Source: JAICMB01 sp035295125
GTDB lineage: Bacteria > Acidobacteriota > Terriglobia > Bryobacterales > Bryobacteraceae
DNA: 64,000 nt
Reading direction: 5' to 3'
Assembly (NCBI GenBank): GCA_035295125.1
Contig: DATGJP010000078.1
Span: 1-64,000 of the forward strand
Under the pieces are notes generated by a model, which was not told where the DNA came from, made no database searches, and saw only the letters and a list, made by a program, of their open reading frames with translations. This document shows positions 9,416 through 17,002 of this stretch, piece by piece. Each line of letters begins with the position of its first letter. Within the stretch, counting starts at the first letter, position 1. Both the position numbers and the translations under genes were made by a program.

Positions 9416-9849
9416 GCGCAGAGACGATTGAAGGTTTAGTCCAGAGAGTTCAGGCGCTGCCAGACGTAAACGCGCGCGGGGCAGCGCTTGAACTCGTCCA
9501 AGCTGTAATGGAGTTGCATCGGGAGGGTCTGGAACGTTTAGTGGAGCTACTGCCCGATCATGCAGCGGAGGTAGCTGGCGATCCGCTGGTGAGCGGTCTG
9601 CTGCTGCTTCATGATTTACATCCGCTCGATCTGCACACCCGCGTGACGCGAGCGCTGGACCGTCCGGAGTTCGCCTCAGTCCAGTTAGTTTCGACGGCGG
9701 GAGGTGAGGTCCGCATCCGCATTCGGGGCGATCGCGGCGTACGGGCGGCAGTCGAGGCTGTCGTCGGTGAAGCTGCGCCGGATGCGGTGTCAGTCTTCAT
9801 CGAAGGCTCGCCGGACTTTGTGCCTCTTGCCGAATTGGTCGCGAGTTAA
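9412..9849 (+). CDS. NifU-like hydrogenase-cluster protein
   Basis: A 145-residue protein starting at GTG 9412, which overlaps the large-subunit stop as GTGA. Residues 1-75 are helical and end in D-P-L-V-S-G-L-L-L-L-H-D-L-H-P-L. The C-terminal half resembles the alpha/beta fold of the NifU C-terminal domain (V-Q-L-V-S ... V-R-I-R-I-R-G ... V-E-A-V-V-G-E-A-A-P-D). I see no C-x-x-C cluster ligand, so scaffold activity is doubtful. Genes of this type recur directly after group 1h structural genes. A role in cluster delivery or assembly is inferred from position. Confidence 0.75.
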   Translation: MSAETIEGLVQRVQALPDVNARGAALELVQAVMELHREGLERLVELLPDHAAEVAGDPLVSGLLLLHDLHPLDLHTRVTRALDRPEFASVQLVSTAGGEVRIRIRGDRGVRAAVEAVVGEAAPDAVSVFIEGSPDFVPLAELVAS

Positions 9850-9852
9850 ACC

Positions 9853-10455
9853 GTGACTACACCATTCATAGCGTTACGCTCGCTCAAGCGGAGCCGGCGG
9901 CCCGAGGAGCGCTGTGAGCTTTGCAGCGCTCCGCTGGCTCCGTTGCACCAGCATCTGCTGGAGACGGCGAGCGGGAAGATCATGTGCGCCTGCGATGCTT
10001 GCTCAATCCTGTTCAGTCATCGTGATGGCGACCGGCGCTTGCTGCGGATTCCTCGCTCCACCCGGCGCCTCCCGGACTTTCACCTGGATGATGCCGAATG
10101 GAATGCGCTCGCGCTGCCCATCGAGATGGCTTTCTTTGTGAAGAGCTCCAAGGCAGGGCGGGTGCTTGCTTTCTATCCAAGCCCGGCTGGGCCCACGGAG
10201 TCGCTCCTCAGCCTGGACGCCTGGAACGAACTGGTGCGGGCCAATCCCGTGCTCGACGAAATGCAGTCGGATGTTGAAGCGCTGGTGGTGAATCGCACGC
10301 GCGGCCGATGCGACTATGTCATCGCGCCGATTGACGAGTGCTACCGGCTGACCGGATTGATTCGTATAAACTGGCGCGGCTTGTCCGGCGGCGATGCGGT
10401 TTGGGACGAGATCGAACGGTTTTTTGGCGACATCGCGGAAAGGGCGCATGCCTGA
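9853..10455 (+). CDS. DUF5947-type hydrogenase-cluster protein
   Basis: A 200-residue protein beginning at GTG 9853, three bases after the preceding stop. The N-terminal third carries a probable metal site: C-E-L-C (about 21-24) and C-A-C-D-A-C (about 45-50), resembling a zinc ribbon or rubredoxin-like knuckle. The rest (L-P-I-E-M-A-F-F, F-Y-P-S-P-A-G-P-T-E-S, Y-V-I-A-P-I-D-E-C-Y-R-L) matches my memory of the DUF5947 family found in actinobacterial hydrogenase clusters. The function is unknown. Translation is coupled to both neighbours. Confidence 0.75.
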   Translation: MTTPFIALRSLKRSRRPEERCELCSAPLAPLHQHLLETASGKIMCACDACSILFSHRDGDRRLLRIPRSTRRLPDFHLDDAEWNALALPIEMAFFVKSSKAGRVLAFYPSPAGPTESLLSLDAWNELVRANPVLDEMQSDVEALVVNRTRGRCDYVIAPIDECYRLTGLIRINWRGLSGGDAVWDEIERFFGDIAERAHA

Positions 10456-11098
10456 TCTCAGCTTCTCGATTACCGGCGCGGAAGCGGTGCCTTATGCCGT
10501 ATCTCCACAGCTCGCGTTAAAGCTTCAGATCGATAACGCCGATCGCGAGCAGCGTATACAAAGTGTGCTCCTCCAATGCCAGATTCAGATCGAAGCTACC
10601 CGGCGGCGTTATGAGGCGAACGAGAAGTCGGGCCTTCTCGATTTGTTCGGCGAGCCGCATCGTTGGGGGCAGACGCTGCGCGGCATGCTGTGGACGCAGG
10701 TGGCCGTGAACGTCCGGCCGTTTCAGGGCGCCACGAAAGTCGACATTCCAGTCGCCTGCACCTTCGATTTCAACGTCGCCGCGACGAAGTACTTCCACGC
10801 GCTGGAAGGGGGCGAGGTGCCGCTGGTGTCGTTGTTCAGCGGGACGATTTTCTATCATGACGCCCAAAGCGGCCTGCAGGTGGCGCAGATTCCCTGGGAG
10901 AAGGAAGCGCGCTATCGCCTGCCGGTGGACGTGTGGAAGCGTGTCATCGACCACTACTATCCGAATACGGCCTGGGTGACGCTGCGTCGCGACGTGTTCG
11001 ACCGGCTGCGCGATTTCAAATCGCGGGAGAGCATACCGACGTTTGAGCAAGCAGTGGAGCGCCTGCTGTCGGGCGTTGGGGAGGGGGTGGCCCGATGA
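10448..11098 (+). CDS. DUF6084-type hydrogenase-cluster protein
   Basis: A 216-residue protein. ATG 10448 was chosen because it overlaps the preceding stop by eight bases and begins M-P-D-L-S-F-S-I-T-G-A-E-A-V-P-Y-A, the family's usual N-terminus. The reading frame stays open further upstream but only antisense or out of frame to the previous gene. Features include F-H-A-L-E-G-G-E-V-P-L, L-F-S-G-T-I-F-Y and I-P-W-E-K-E-A-R-Y-R-L. There is no signal peptide, membrane segment or metal motif. It matches the DUF6084 family, which I recall next to DUF5947 in hydrogenase loci. The biochemical role is unknown. Confidence 0.75.
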   Translation: MPDLSFSITGAEAVPYAVSPQLALKLQIDNADREQRIQSVLLQCQIQIEATRRRYEANEKSGLLDLFGEPHRWGQTLRGMLWTQVAVNVRPFQGATKVDIPVACTFDFNVAATKYFHALEGGEVPLVSLFSGTIFYHDAQSGLQVAQIPWEKEARYRLPVDVWKRVIDHYYPNTAWVTLRRDVFDRLRDFKSRESIPTFEQAVERLLSGVGEGVAR

Positions 11099-12225
11099 AT
11101 CGGGAACGAGTGCGCAAGATCGCCGATGCCGTGCTGTATGAGGGCTACTTGCTGTACCCCTACCGGCGCACTTCGGTCAAGAATCAACAGCGCTGGACTT
11201 TCGGGGGGCTCTACCCGGAAGCCTGGGCAAAACAGAATGGAGATCGGTCGAGCCTGCATACCGAGATGCTGGTTGAGGGCGACTCGGCAACAGAGGTAGG
11301 CGTGACCATCCGGTTCTTGCATCTGCTCGCACGCGAGGATGCAAGCGGCGTCTGGCAGGAAGGCGTGGAGCGTGAGGTTGCGTTGGAAGCAGCGTCTCTG
11401 GGCGGCTTCTGGCGTGTTCATCGCTTCAGCTTTCCCGCGGCGCGCGTGGAAGAGGATGGTGTGGTTCGACATCATGCGGAGATTATCGCGCTGGCGCAAC
11501 TCGATGCGACCCTGGTTGGCGAGCGGCTATGGAAGTTGACCGTCGAAGTTCGCAATCTCACGGAATTCAGCGGTTCCGAGCAGGCCACGCGCGACGAGGC
11601 ATCTCTCCAGGCGCTAACCGCGGCGCATGTGATTACCGAAACGCAGGGCGGACGCTTTGTATCGCTGGCCGATCCGCCGGATCACGTTCGCATTGCCGCG
11701 GCGGCATGTGTGAACGACGGGGTTTGGCCGGTGCTGATCGGCGCTGACTGCATGCTGGCTTCGCCCATTATCTTGAGCGACGATCCCGAAATCGCGCCGG
11801 AAAGCCCGGGCGATCTTTTCGACGGCGGTGAAATTGACGAGATCCTGACGCTGCGAATCCTTACGCTGACCGAGGGCGAGAAGCAGGAGATGCGGACCAC
11901 CGACGAGCGGACGCGGCGCATTCTCGAACGCTCTGAAGGCCTCTCGGCTGAGCAGCTGATGCGTTTGCATGGATTGGTGAAACCTTCACGAGAGTGGAAG
12001 GCAGGCGACCTGGTGCGGCTCCGGCCGCGAAAATCCGCGGACATTATGGACATTGCGTTGGCAGGTAAGGTGGCGGAAATAGAATCGGTGGACGTGGATT
12101 ATGACGACCAGGTCCATCTCGCGGTTGTGTTGCAGGATGACCCTGGCCGCGATTTAGGTGTTCTTCGCCAGCCGGGCCACCGTTTCTTTTTCTCGCCCGA
12201 TGAAGTGGAGCCGATCGCATCATGA
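11095..12225 (+). CDS. Conserved hydrogenase-operon protein of unknown function
   Basis: A 376-residue protein whose ATG overlaps the preceding stop (ATGA). The N-terminus (M-N-R-E-R-V-R-K-I-A-D-A-V-L-Y-E-G-Y-L-L) is distinctive. The C-terminal 85 residues look like a small beta-barrel (K-A-G-D-L-V-R-L-R-P ... A-G-K-V-A-E-I-E-S-V-D-V-D), similar to KOW/SH3-type folds. There is no signal peptide, transmembrane segment or Cys cluster. Its place between DUF6084 and the maturation protease suggests a role in assembly, quality control or electron transfer of the group 1h enzyme. I do not recognise a named family. Confidence 0.7.
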   Translation: MNRERVRKIADAVLYEGYLLYPYRRTSVKNQQRWTFGGLYPEAWAKQNGDRSSLHTEMLVEGDSATEVGVTIRFLHLLAREDASGVWQEGVEREVALEAASLGGFWRVHRFSFPAARVEEDGVVRHHAEIIALAQLDATLVGERLWKLTVEVRNLTEFSGSEQATRDEASLQALTAAHVITETQGGRFVSLADPPDHVRIAAAACVNDGVWPVLIGADCMLASPIILSDDPEIAPESPGDLFDGGEIDEILTLRILTLTEGEKQEMRTTDERTRRILERSEGLSAEQLMRLHGLVKPSREWKAGDLVRLRPRKSADIMDIALAGKVAEIESVDVDYDDQVHLAVVLQDDPGRDLGVLRQPGHRFFFSPDEVEPIAS

Positions 12226-12369
12226 CACCTGTGGAGCGGGCAGCCGGCTTCGCCTGCGCGTTCGTGGTGAGGTCGAAAGTTTCAATGCAGTACCGCCGAT
12301 TTCAGCCGGTTTTGGGCGGCCTAAAGTCTGCGCTACCGCTGTTTTCATTCCCTGTCGAGTGACATTGTC
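12226..12369. repeat. Degenerate dispersed-repeat mosaic inside the hydrogenase operon
   Basis: A 144-base non-coding break in an otherwise overlapping operon. It contains tgtggagcgggcag...gcttcgcctgc (12231-12258), resembling the dispersed palindrome family. It is followed by ggtgaggtc, the complement of the gacctcacc that flanks copies b and c, and by a CCGCC...GGCGG dyad (about 12294-12322) and ctaaagtctgcgctac. It looks like a decayed composite of repeats. No promoter or gene is seen. Confidence 0.4.
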
Positions 12370-12975
12370 ATGAAGCCACGTATTCTGGTCGCGGGAATCG
12401 GGAACATCTTCCTTGGGGACGATGCCTTCGGGTGTGAAGTCGCGCAACGTCTGGCAGCGCGCACACTGCCCGAAAACATCCGCGTAGTGGATTACGGAAT
12501 TCGTGGATACGACCTGGCGTACGCACTGATGGACGACTACACGGCCGCTATCCTGGTTGACGCTACGTCGCGGGGAGAACGGCCGGGGACGCTGTACACG
12601 CTCGAAATCGATACCACCGCAATGAGGAGCGGCTCGGGCGATCCGCATGGCATGGATCCGGTGCACGTCCTCGCGATGGTCCGAGCTATGGGAGGGAAGC
12701 CTCCACGCATCTACCTGGTCGGGTGCGAGCCCGGCGAGACGGAAGAGCGCATGGGTTTGAGCGAGCCTGTGCAGGCGGCGTTGGACGGCGCTGCCGAAAT
12801 GGTGGAATCGCTCATTCATCGGATCGAAAAAGGAGCGGAATATGAACAACCTTCTGAAAGCGGCCTTCATCACGGCGGCGGCGGTGGCGGTCATCGCGAT
12901 CTTACCGGACATCCGGCGCTACATCCGCATCAGCACGATGTGATTATTTCAACCGGAGGCAAGACATGTGTCTAG
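12370..12975 (+). CDS. Hydrogenase maturation endopeptidase (HyaD/HybD type) with anomalous tail
   Basis: An M52-type protease that trims the large-subunit C-terminus after NiFe insertion. Residues 1-150 are a normal core: G-I-G-N-I-F-L-G-D-D (Asp18), V-D-A-T (Asp64) and D-P-H-G-M-D-P (His93) supply the nickel-sensing ligands. G-C-E-P-G-E-T is also typical. The frame then continues for about 45 residues with a Gly/His-rich tail (H-H-G-G-G-G-G-G-H, H-P-A-L-H-P-H-Q-H-D). This tail covers the whole of the small gene at 12842-12943 and ends ten bases inside hypC. One extra base at the A5 run 12827-12831 would instead end the protein at a TGA overlapping the next ATG (ATGA). The tail may therefore be a frameshift artefact. 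Confidence 0.88.
   Translation: MKPRILVAGIGNIFLGDDAFGCEVAQRLAARTLPENIRVVDYGIRGYDLAYALMDDYTAAILVDATSRGERPGTLYTLEIDTTAMRSGSGDPHGMDPVHVLAMVRAMGGKPPRIYLVGCEPGETEERMGLSEPVQAALDGAAEMVESLIHRIEKGAEYEQPSESGLHHGGGGGGHRDLTGHPALHPHQHDVIISTGGKTCV
12842..12943 (+). CDS. DUF6893-like single-pass membrane peptide, 33 aa
   Basis: A short gene nested out of frame in the 3' end of the protease ORF. AAGGAG lies nine bases upstream of ATG 12842. The peptide begins M-N-N-L-L-K-A-A-F-I-T-A-A-A and continues through a hydrophobic helix to L-P-D-I-R-R-Y-I-R-I-S-T-M. One hydrophobic helix (about 7-21) is followed by a basic tail. This pattern (helix, then L-P-D-I/L-R-R-Y-x-R) is what I recall for DUF6893, a tiny protein in actinobacterial group 1h hydrogenase loci. 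It could anchor the otherwise soluble enzyme to the membrane or quinone pool; that is inference. Confidence 0.7.
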   Translation: MNNLLKAAFITAAAVAVIAILPDIRRYIRISTM

Positions 12976-13235
12976 CGATCCCGGCGAAGATCGTAGAACT
13001 CTCCGCCGTCGACGACAATCGCGCACTGATTGACGTGGTGGGCGTGCGACGGCATATCGATACCAGCCTGCTGCAGGAGGATCCGCCCAAGCCTGGCGAC
13101 TGGGTGCTGATCCACGTCGGTTTTGCGATGAGCAAGATCAGCGAACCCGACGCGCTGGAGCAGCTTCAAACGCTAAGGATGCTCGGCGAAGACGAGGCCG
13201 CGCGGCAGGAGGTCGAGGGCTATGAAATTCGTTGA
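12966..13235 (+). CDS. hypC: Hydrogenase assembly chaperone HypC
   Basis: An 89-residue HypC/HupF protein starting M-C-L-A-I-P-A-K-I-V. The essential Cys2 carries the Fe(CN)2CO unit between the HypD complex and the large subunit. The OB-fold features V-G-D-W-V-L-I-H-V-G-F-A-like (here G-D-W-V-L-I-H-V-G-F-A-M) and the C-terminal helix are present, and length is normal. It overlaps the protease ORF by ten bases and hypD by fourteen. Confidence 0.96.
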   Translation: MCLAIPAKIVELSAVDDNRALIDVVGVRRHIDTSLLQEDPPKPGDWVLIHVGFAMSKISEPDALEQLQTLRMLGEDEAARQEVEGYEIR

Positions 13236-14346
13236 CGAATTTCGCGATCCCGCGATCATCGAGAAGACTGCCGCGCAAATCCGGCGCCTGGCCGAACCCG
13301 GCCGCCACTACCGCTTCATGGAGGTGTGCGGCGGCCACACGCACGCGATCTATCGTTTCGGACTGAAGGACGTGCTTCCCGAGAACATCGAGCTGGTTCA
13401 CGGCCCAGGCTGTCCCGTCTGCGTGCTGCCGATGGGGCGCATTGATGATGGTTTGGCCATGACGCGCGACCCCGATGTGATCTTTGCGGCCTTTGGCGAC
13501 ATGATGCGCGTTCCCGGCACGCACGGCAGCCCTCTCGAACACAAGGCGCGGGGAGCGGACGTTCGCATCGTGTACTCGCCGGCCGACGCGCTGCGAATGG
13601 CCGAAAAGAACCCGGACAAGCACGTGATGTTCTTTGCCATCGGCTTCGAAACCACGGCGCCGTCGACCGCTCTGACGCTGATGCAGGCGCGGACGAGAGG
13701 AATTCGCAACTTCTCGGTATTCTGCAATCACGTCACGATCATTCCCGGCATTCGCGCGATTCTCGATTCACCCGACATGCGCCTCGACGCCTTCCTCGGT
13801 CCTGGCCACGTCTCCACCGTCATCGGTTGTCGCCCTTACGAATGGATCGCGAGGAACGAAGGCAAGCCAATCGTGGTTTCGGGGTTCGAACCGTTGGACA
13901 TTCTGCAGTCCGTGGTGATGATTCTGGAGCAGCTACGGAATGGCGAAGCCAAAGTCGAGAACCAATACAAGCGAGTTGTCCCCTGGGAAGGAAATCGAGC
14001 GGCTCTGAAGGCGATTGCCGAGGTTTTTGAACTGAGGAACTACTTTGAGTGGCGCGGCATGGGCTTCATTTCGCAATCGGCCCTGCGGATTCGCGAGAGC
14101 TATGCGGAGTTCGATGCGGAGCGGCGTTTCGTCGTGCCCGGCGTCCGGGTTACCGATCCGAAAGCGGCGCAGTGCGGCGAAGTGCTGAAGGGCGTCCTGA
14201 AGCCGTCGCAATGCAAGCTGTTCGGCTCAGAGTGTACGCCGGAACGCCCTGTGGGCGCTCTCATGGTGTCATCCGAGGGCTCCTGCGCGGCTTATTACAA
14301 CTACGAATTTCGCAAGTCGGCCGCCTTGGCCCAGATCGCCGTATGA
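13222..14346 (+). CDS. hypD: Hydrogenase formation protein HypD
   Basis: A 374-residue [4Fe-4S] scaffold on which the Fe(CN)2CO unit is built with HypC and HypE. Conserved elements are V-C-G-G-H-T-H (Cys near 36), G-P-G-C-P-V-C-V-L-P (redox Cys pair), G-F-E-T-T-A-P-S, C-N-H-V-T-I-I-P, G-P-G-H-V-S-T-V-I-G, and C-terminal cluster cysteines in A-A-Q-C-G-E-V, P-S-Q-C-K-L-F-G-S-E-C-T-P and E-G-S-C-A-A-Y. Length and motifs are complete. It overlaps hypC and hypE, which implies translational coupling in the order in which the products act together. Confidence 0.97.
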   Translation: MKFVDEFRDPAIIEKTAAQIRRLAEPGRHYRFMEVCGGHTHAIYRFGLKDVLPENIELVHGPGCPVCVLPMGRIDDGLAMTRDPDVIFAAFGDMMRVPGTHGSPLEHKARGADVRIVYSPADALRMAEKNPDKHVMFFAIGFETTAPSTALTLMQARTRGIRNFSVFCNHVTIIPGIRAILDSPDMRLDAFLGPGHVSTVIGCRPYEWIARNEGKPIVVSGFEPLDILQSVVMILEQLRNGEAKVENQYKRVVPWEGNRAALKAIAEVFELRNYFEWRGMGFISQSALRIRESYAEFDAERRFVVPGVRVTDPKAAQCGEVLKGVLKPSQCKLFGSECTPERPVGALMVSSEGSCAAYYNYEFRKSAALAQIAV

Positions 14347-15365
14347 GTGCCGCGGTTCCGACGTTACGATTTCGCGATAAGCAGATTGAGATGGCGCACG
14401 GCGCCGGCGGAAAGGCCAGCCGTCGGCTGATCGAAGGACTGTTTGCGCCTATCCTGTTCGGGAATTCCGAACCGCTGGGAGACGCGGCGCACATTGCCGT
14501 CAATGGGACCGGCATCGCGATTACTGCCGACAGCTTTGTGGTGAAGCCGTTACGTTTTCCGGGCGGCTCGATTGGCGAGCTTGCGGTGAACGGCACCGTG
14601 AATGACCTTGCGGTGTCTGGTGCAATCGCTCAAACCCTGGTGGTTACGTATGTCATCGAAGCTGGTATGCCGACCGAAGTTCTTGAAGCCGAGGTGCGAG
14701 CCATGGCGGCTGCGGCCGCTCGGGCGGAAGTCGTGATCGCCGGCGGTGACACAAAGGTGGTCGAACACGGCAAAGCCGACGGGATGTACATCACGACCGC
14801 AGGTATCGGGCGGCCGATTCCCGGCATTACGATCTCGCCGCGGTCGGTGCGGCCGGGCGACCAGGTGATTCTCAGTGGCCCGATCGGCGACCATGGCATC
14901 ACAATCCTGCTGGCGCGCGGAGAGCTCGATTTGGAAGCCGAACTGCAATCCGACACGCGGGCCGTACTGCCGCTTGTGCGGGCATTGGCCGATGTCGCCG
15001 GACCTGGTCTCCGCTGGATGCGCGACCCCACCCGAGGAGGCGTTGCGACCGCACTGAACGAATTGGCTCGGGATGCGCGTCTCGCGGTCTTTATCCGCGA
15101 GGAGAGCGTTCCAGTGCGCGATACGGTGCGGGGCGCTTGCGAACTGCTGGGGCTCGATCCGCTGCACATTGCGAACGAAGGTCAATTCCTGGCCGTGGTG
15201 GCGCCGGAATACGCTCAAGCGGGCCTTGCGGCTTGCGGTCCCGAGGCCGTGATTATCGGCGAAATCCGCGAGCAGCCTGCTGCAGCCGTTCTGGGAAGCA
15301 CAGGGTACGGAGGAACACGAGTGATCGACATGCTGGTCGGCGATCCGCTGCCGAGGATATGTTGA
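14343..15365 (+). CDS. hypE: Hydrogenase maturation protein HypE
   Basis: A 340-residue member of the PurM/AIR-synthase fold that dehydrates its carbamoylated C-terminal Cys to a thiocyanate. The ATG at 14343 overlaps the hypD stop (ATGA) and gives the expected N-terminus with M-A-H-G-A-G-G-K-A-S. The upstream open frame is a shadow of hypD. Other motifs are D-S-F-V-V-K-P, G-G-D-T-K-V-V, G-P-I-G-D-H-G, M-R-D-P-T-R-G-G-V-A-T and N-E-G-Q-F-L-A. The protein ends P-R-I-C, the essential cysteine that HypF carbamoylates. Confidence 0.97.
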   Translation: MSAAVPTLRFRDKQIEMAHGAGGKASRRLIEGLFAPILFGNSEPLGDAAHIAVNGTGIAITADSFVVKPLRFPGGSIGELAVNGTVNDLAVSGAIAQTLVVTYVIEAGMPTEVLEAEVRAMAAAAARAEVVIAGGDTKVVEHGKADGMYITTAGIGRPIPGITISPRSVRPGDQVILSGPIGDHGITILLARGELDLEAELQSDTRAVLPLVRALADVAGPGLRWMRDPTRGGVATALNELARDARLAVFIREESVPVRDTVRGACELLGLDPLHIANEGQFLAVVAPEYAQAGLAACGPEAVIIGEIREQPAAAVLGSTGYGGTRVIDMLVGDPLPRIC

Positions 15366-16546
15366 GCGCAACAGCCACGCTGGCGACTCGAGTTGAGGAG
15401 GCGATCGCGGAGCGCAACACGCTTTACGAGTGCTTCTTCGCGACGGAAGCCCCGCGCCTTGCGTCTGCCTGCCGCGAGATGTCGGAGCGCTTCCTTGAAG
15501 GCGGCCGGCTTCTCGCGTTTGGACGGGGACCCTATGCCACGGATGCCCAGCACGTCTCGGTGGAGTTTGTTCATCCTGTGATCGTCGGCAAGCGCGCGCT
15601 CCCTGCGCTTGATTTATCCATGATGTTTGGAAACGCTCTTGAGGCTCTGGCGATGCCCCAGGACATTGCCATGGGATTCGGTCCGCCGGAAGGCGATGCC
15701 GAGGTCGACACGGCGCTCCGTGCCGCGCAAGCGCGTGGCAACATGACTTTCGCCCTGCCGGGCTCTACAGGCTCGTATTCTTTTCGCGGCGCTACGTCGC
15801 ACTCTTTCCAACACCAGGAGATGGTCGAGATTCTTTATCACACGCTTTGGGAGACCGTGCATGTCTTTCTGGAGCGACGTGAGTTGGGGCACGATGTCGG
15901 TGATGCCGGTTTCCTGTACCCATTCCTGGGCCAGGATAAGCAACAATCCACCGGCGTCGAGGAAGAGGTGGCATCGTCAATTCGCATGAAGGTTAGCGAC
16001 GATGCGAAACTCCGCACGCGTTTCGCCGACGAGCAGGCCGAAGCGCTCGCGGCGGCCGTTGGCGCCATTCGTGAACGCCTGGAACGCGGCGGAAAGCTGA
16101 TTCTCTTCGGTAATGGCGGGTCAGCAACCGACGCAAACGACTGGGCGATTGATTGTGTCCTGCCGCCATCAGGCTGGCGTCCGATCCCCGCGATATCGCT
16201 ATCGCTCGAGCCGGCCAACATCACGGCGCTCGCAAACGACGTCGGCGTCGAGGTGATCTTCCTGCGGCAACTGATCGCCCAAGCCCGGCCGAACGACGTG
16301 GCCATTGGCATTTCCACCAGCGGCGGCTCGAAGAACATCATCATGGCGCTGGAGGAGGCGAGAAAGCGCGGGCTCCTGACGGTCGCACTGCTCGGCTATG
16401 ACGGCGGTGAGATTGTCCGGCGGGGCCTTGCCGATTGCCCGCTCGTCGTGCGCTCCGACTACATTCCTCGCATTCAGGAAGTACAAGCCTCGGTGTACCA
16501 CATCATCCGCGAACTGCTGGAGACAAATGAGCATGTCCAAAACTGA
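15359..16546 (+). CDS. Tandem SIS-domain protein of the hydrogenase operon
   Basis: A 395-residue protein with two sugar-isomerase (SIS) domains of the GmhA/phosphoheptose-isomerase type. The first is about 15-185 (L-A-F-G-R-G-P-Y-A-T-D-A-Q-H-V). The second is about 205-395 (L-I-L-F-G-N-G-G-S-A-T-D-A-N-D-W and I-S-T-S-G-G-S-K-N-I). The ATG at 15359 overlaps the end of hypE; a TTG at 15362 is an alternative. The second half keeps more canonical GmhA residues than the first. SIS genes recur in group 1h loci with no known function. A bound phosphosugar or a regulatory role is possible, and nothing here links it to LPS heptose synthesis. Confidence 0.85.
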   Translation: MLSATATLATRVEEAIAERNTLYECFFATEAPRLASACREMSERFLEGGRLLAFGRGPYATDAQHVSVEFVHPVIVGKRALPALDLSMMFGNALEALAMPQDIAMGFGPPEGDAEVDTALRAAQARGNMTFALPGSTGSYSFRGATSHSFQHQEMVEILYHTLWETVHVFLERRELGHDVGDAGFLYPFLGQDKQQSTGVEEEVASSIRMKVSDDAKLRTRFADEQAEALAAAVGAIRERLERGGKLILFGNGGSATDANDWAIDCVLPPSGWRPIPAISLSLEPANITALANDVGVEVIFLRQLIAQARPNDVAIGISTSGGSKNIIMALEEARKRGLLTVALLGYDGGEIVRRGLADCPLVVRSDYIPRIQEVQASVYHIIRELLETNEHVQN

Positions 16547-16781
16547 GCTCTTCGGGACCGCAAGCTGCCCCTACACGCAGGAAATGCGCGAGTGGCTCGA
16601 ATGGAATCGCCGCGATTTCATCGAGCACGATGTGGAACAGGATGCCGAAGCGCTCGATCGCATGCGCGCCGCAACGGGAGGTCAGACGACGGTGCCGGTG
16701 CTCGTGGAGGACGGCAGAGTAGTTCAGATCGGTTGGCAGGGACGAGGTTGCGTCGTATGCATGAACTCTCCATCGCGATGA
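16527..16781 (+). CDS. Glutaredoxin-like protein
   Basis: An 84-residue thioredoxin-fold protein, M-S-M-S-K-T-E-L-F-G-T-A-S-C-P-Y-T. The active-site motif is C-P-Y-T, so it has only the first redox Cys of a dithiol glutaredoxin, and the T-V-P-V-L-V glutathione-loop strand is present. A second Cys pair sits near the C-terminus (G-R-G-C-V-V-C-M). Starts at 16527 and 16533 are in frame; both lie inside the end of the SIS gene. Its 3' end overlaps hypA by 25 bases. It may reduce a cluster ligand or maturation-factor thiol; this is inferred from position. Confidence 0.8.
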   Translation: MSMSKTELFGTASCPYTQEMREWLEWNRRDFIEHDVEQDAEALDRMRAATGGQTTVPVLVEDGRVVQIGWQGRGCVVCMNSPSR

Positions 16782-17002
16782 GCGTTCTCGAACTCGCCGA
16801 AGAAGAAGCCGAGCGGCGCGGCGCGGAAGACGTGACCGCGATATATCTCAAAATAGGTGCGCTCTCGGGTGTGGTAGCCGACGCGCTGACATCCGCTTTC
16901 GAGCTGGCCGTCGAGTCGTCGAACTTTAAGAATTGCCGGCTGGTGATAGAACAGGTGCCCGGGACCGAACTTCAACTTTCCGCGTTGGAGTTGGCCGCAT
17001 GA
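16757..17002 (+). CDS. hypA: HypA-like nickel metallochaperone lacking the zinc-finger loop
   Basis: An 81-residue protein; HypA is normally about 113-118. The N-terminal nickel site M-H-E-L-S and the core (L-K-I-G-A-L-S-G-V, A-F-E-L-A-V-E-S, R-L-V-I-E-Q-V-P) are intact. The next residues are G-T-E-L-Q-L-S-A-L-E-L, which match the family's final strand (S-G-x-E-L-x-L-x-S-L-E-V). The stretch between, normally about 35 residues with two C-x-x-C zinc pairs, is cleanly absent in frame. Only one Cys remains. ATG 16757 is certain from the invariant M-H-E start. Overlaps glutaredoxin upstream and hypB downstream (ATGA). Confidence 0.88.
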   Translation: MHELSIAMSVLELAEEEAERRGAEDVTAIYLKIGALSGVVADALTSAFELAVESSNFKNCRLVIEQVPGTELQLSALELAA

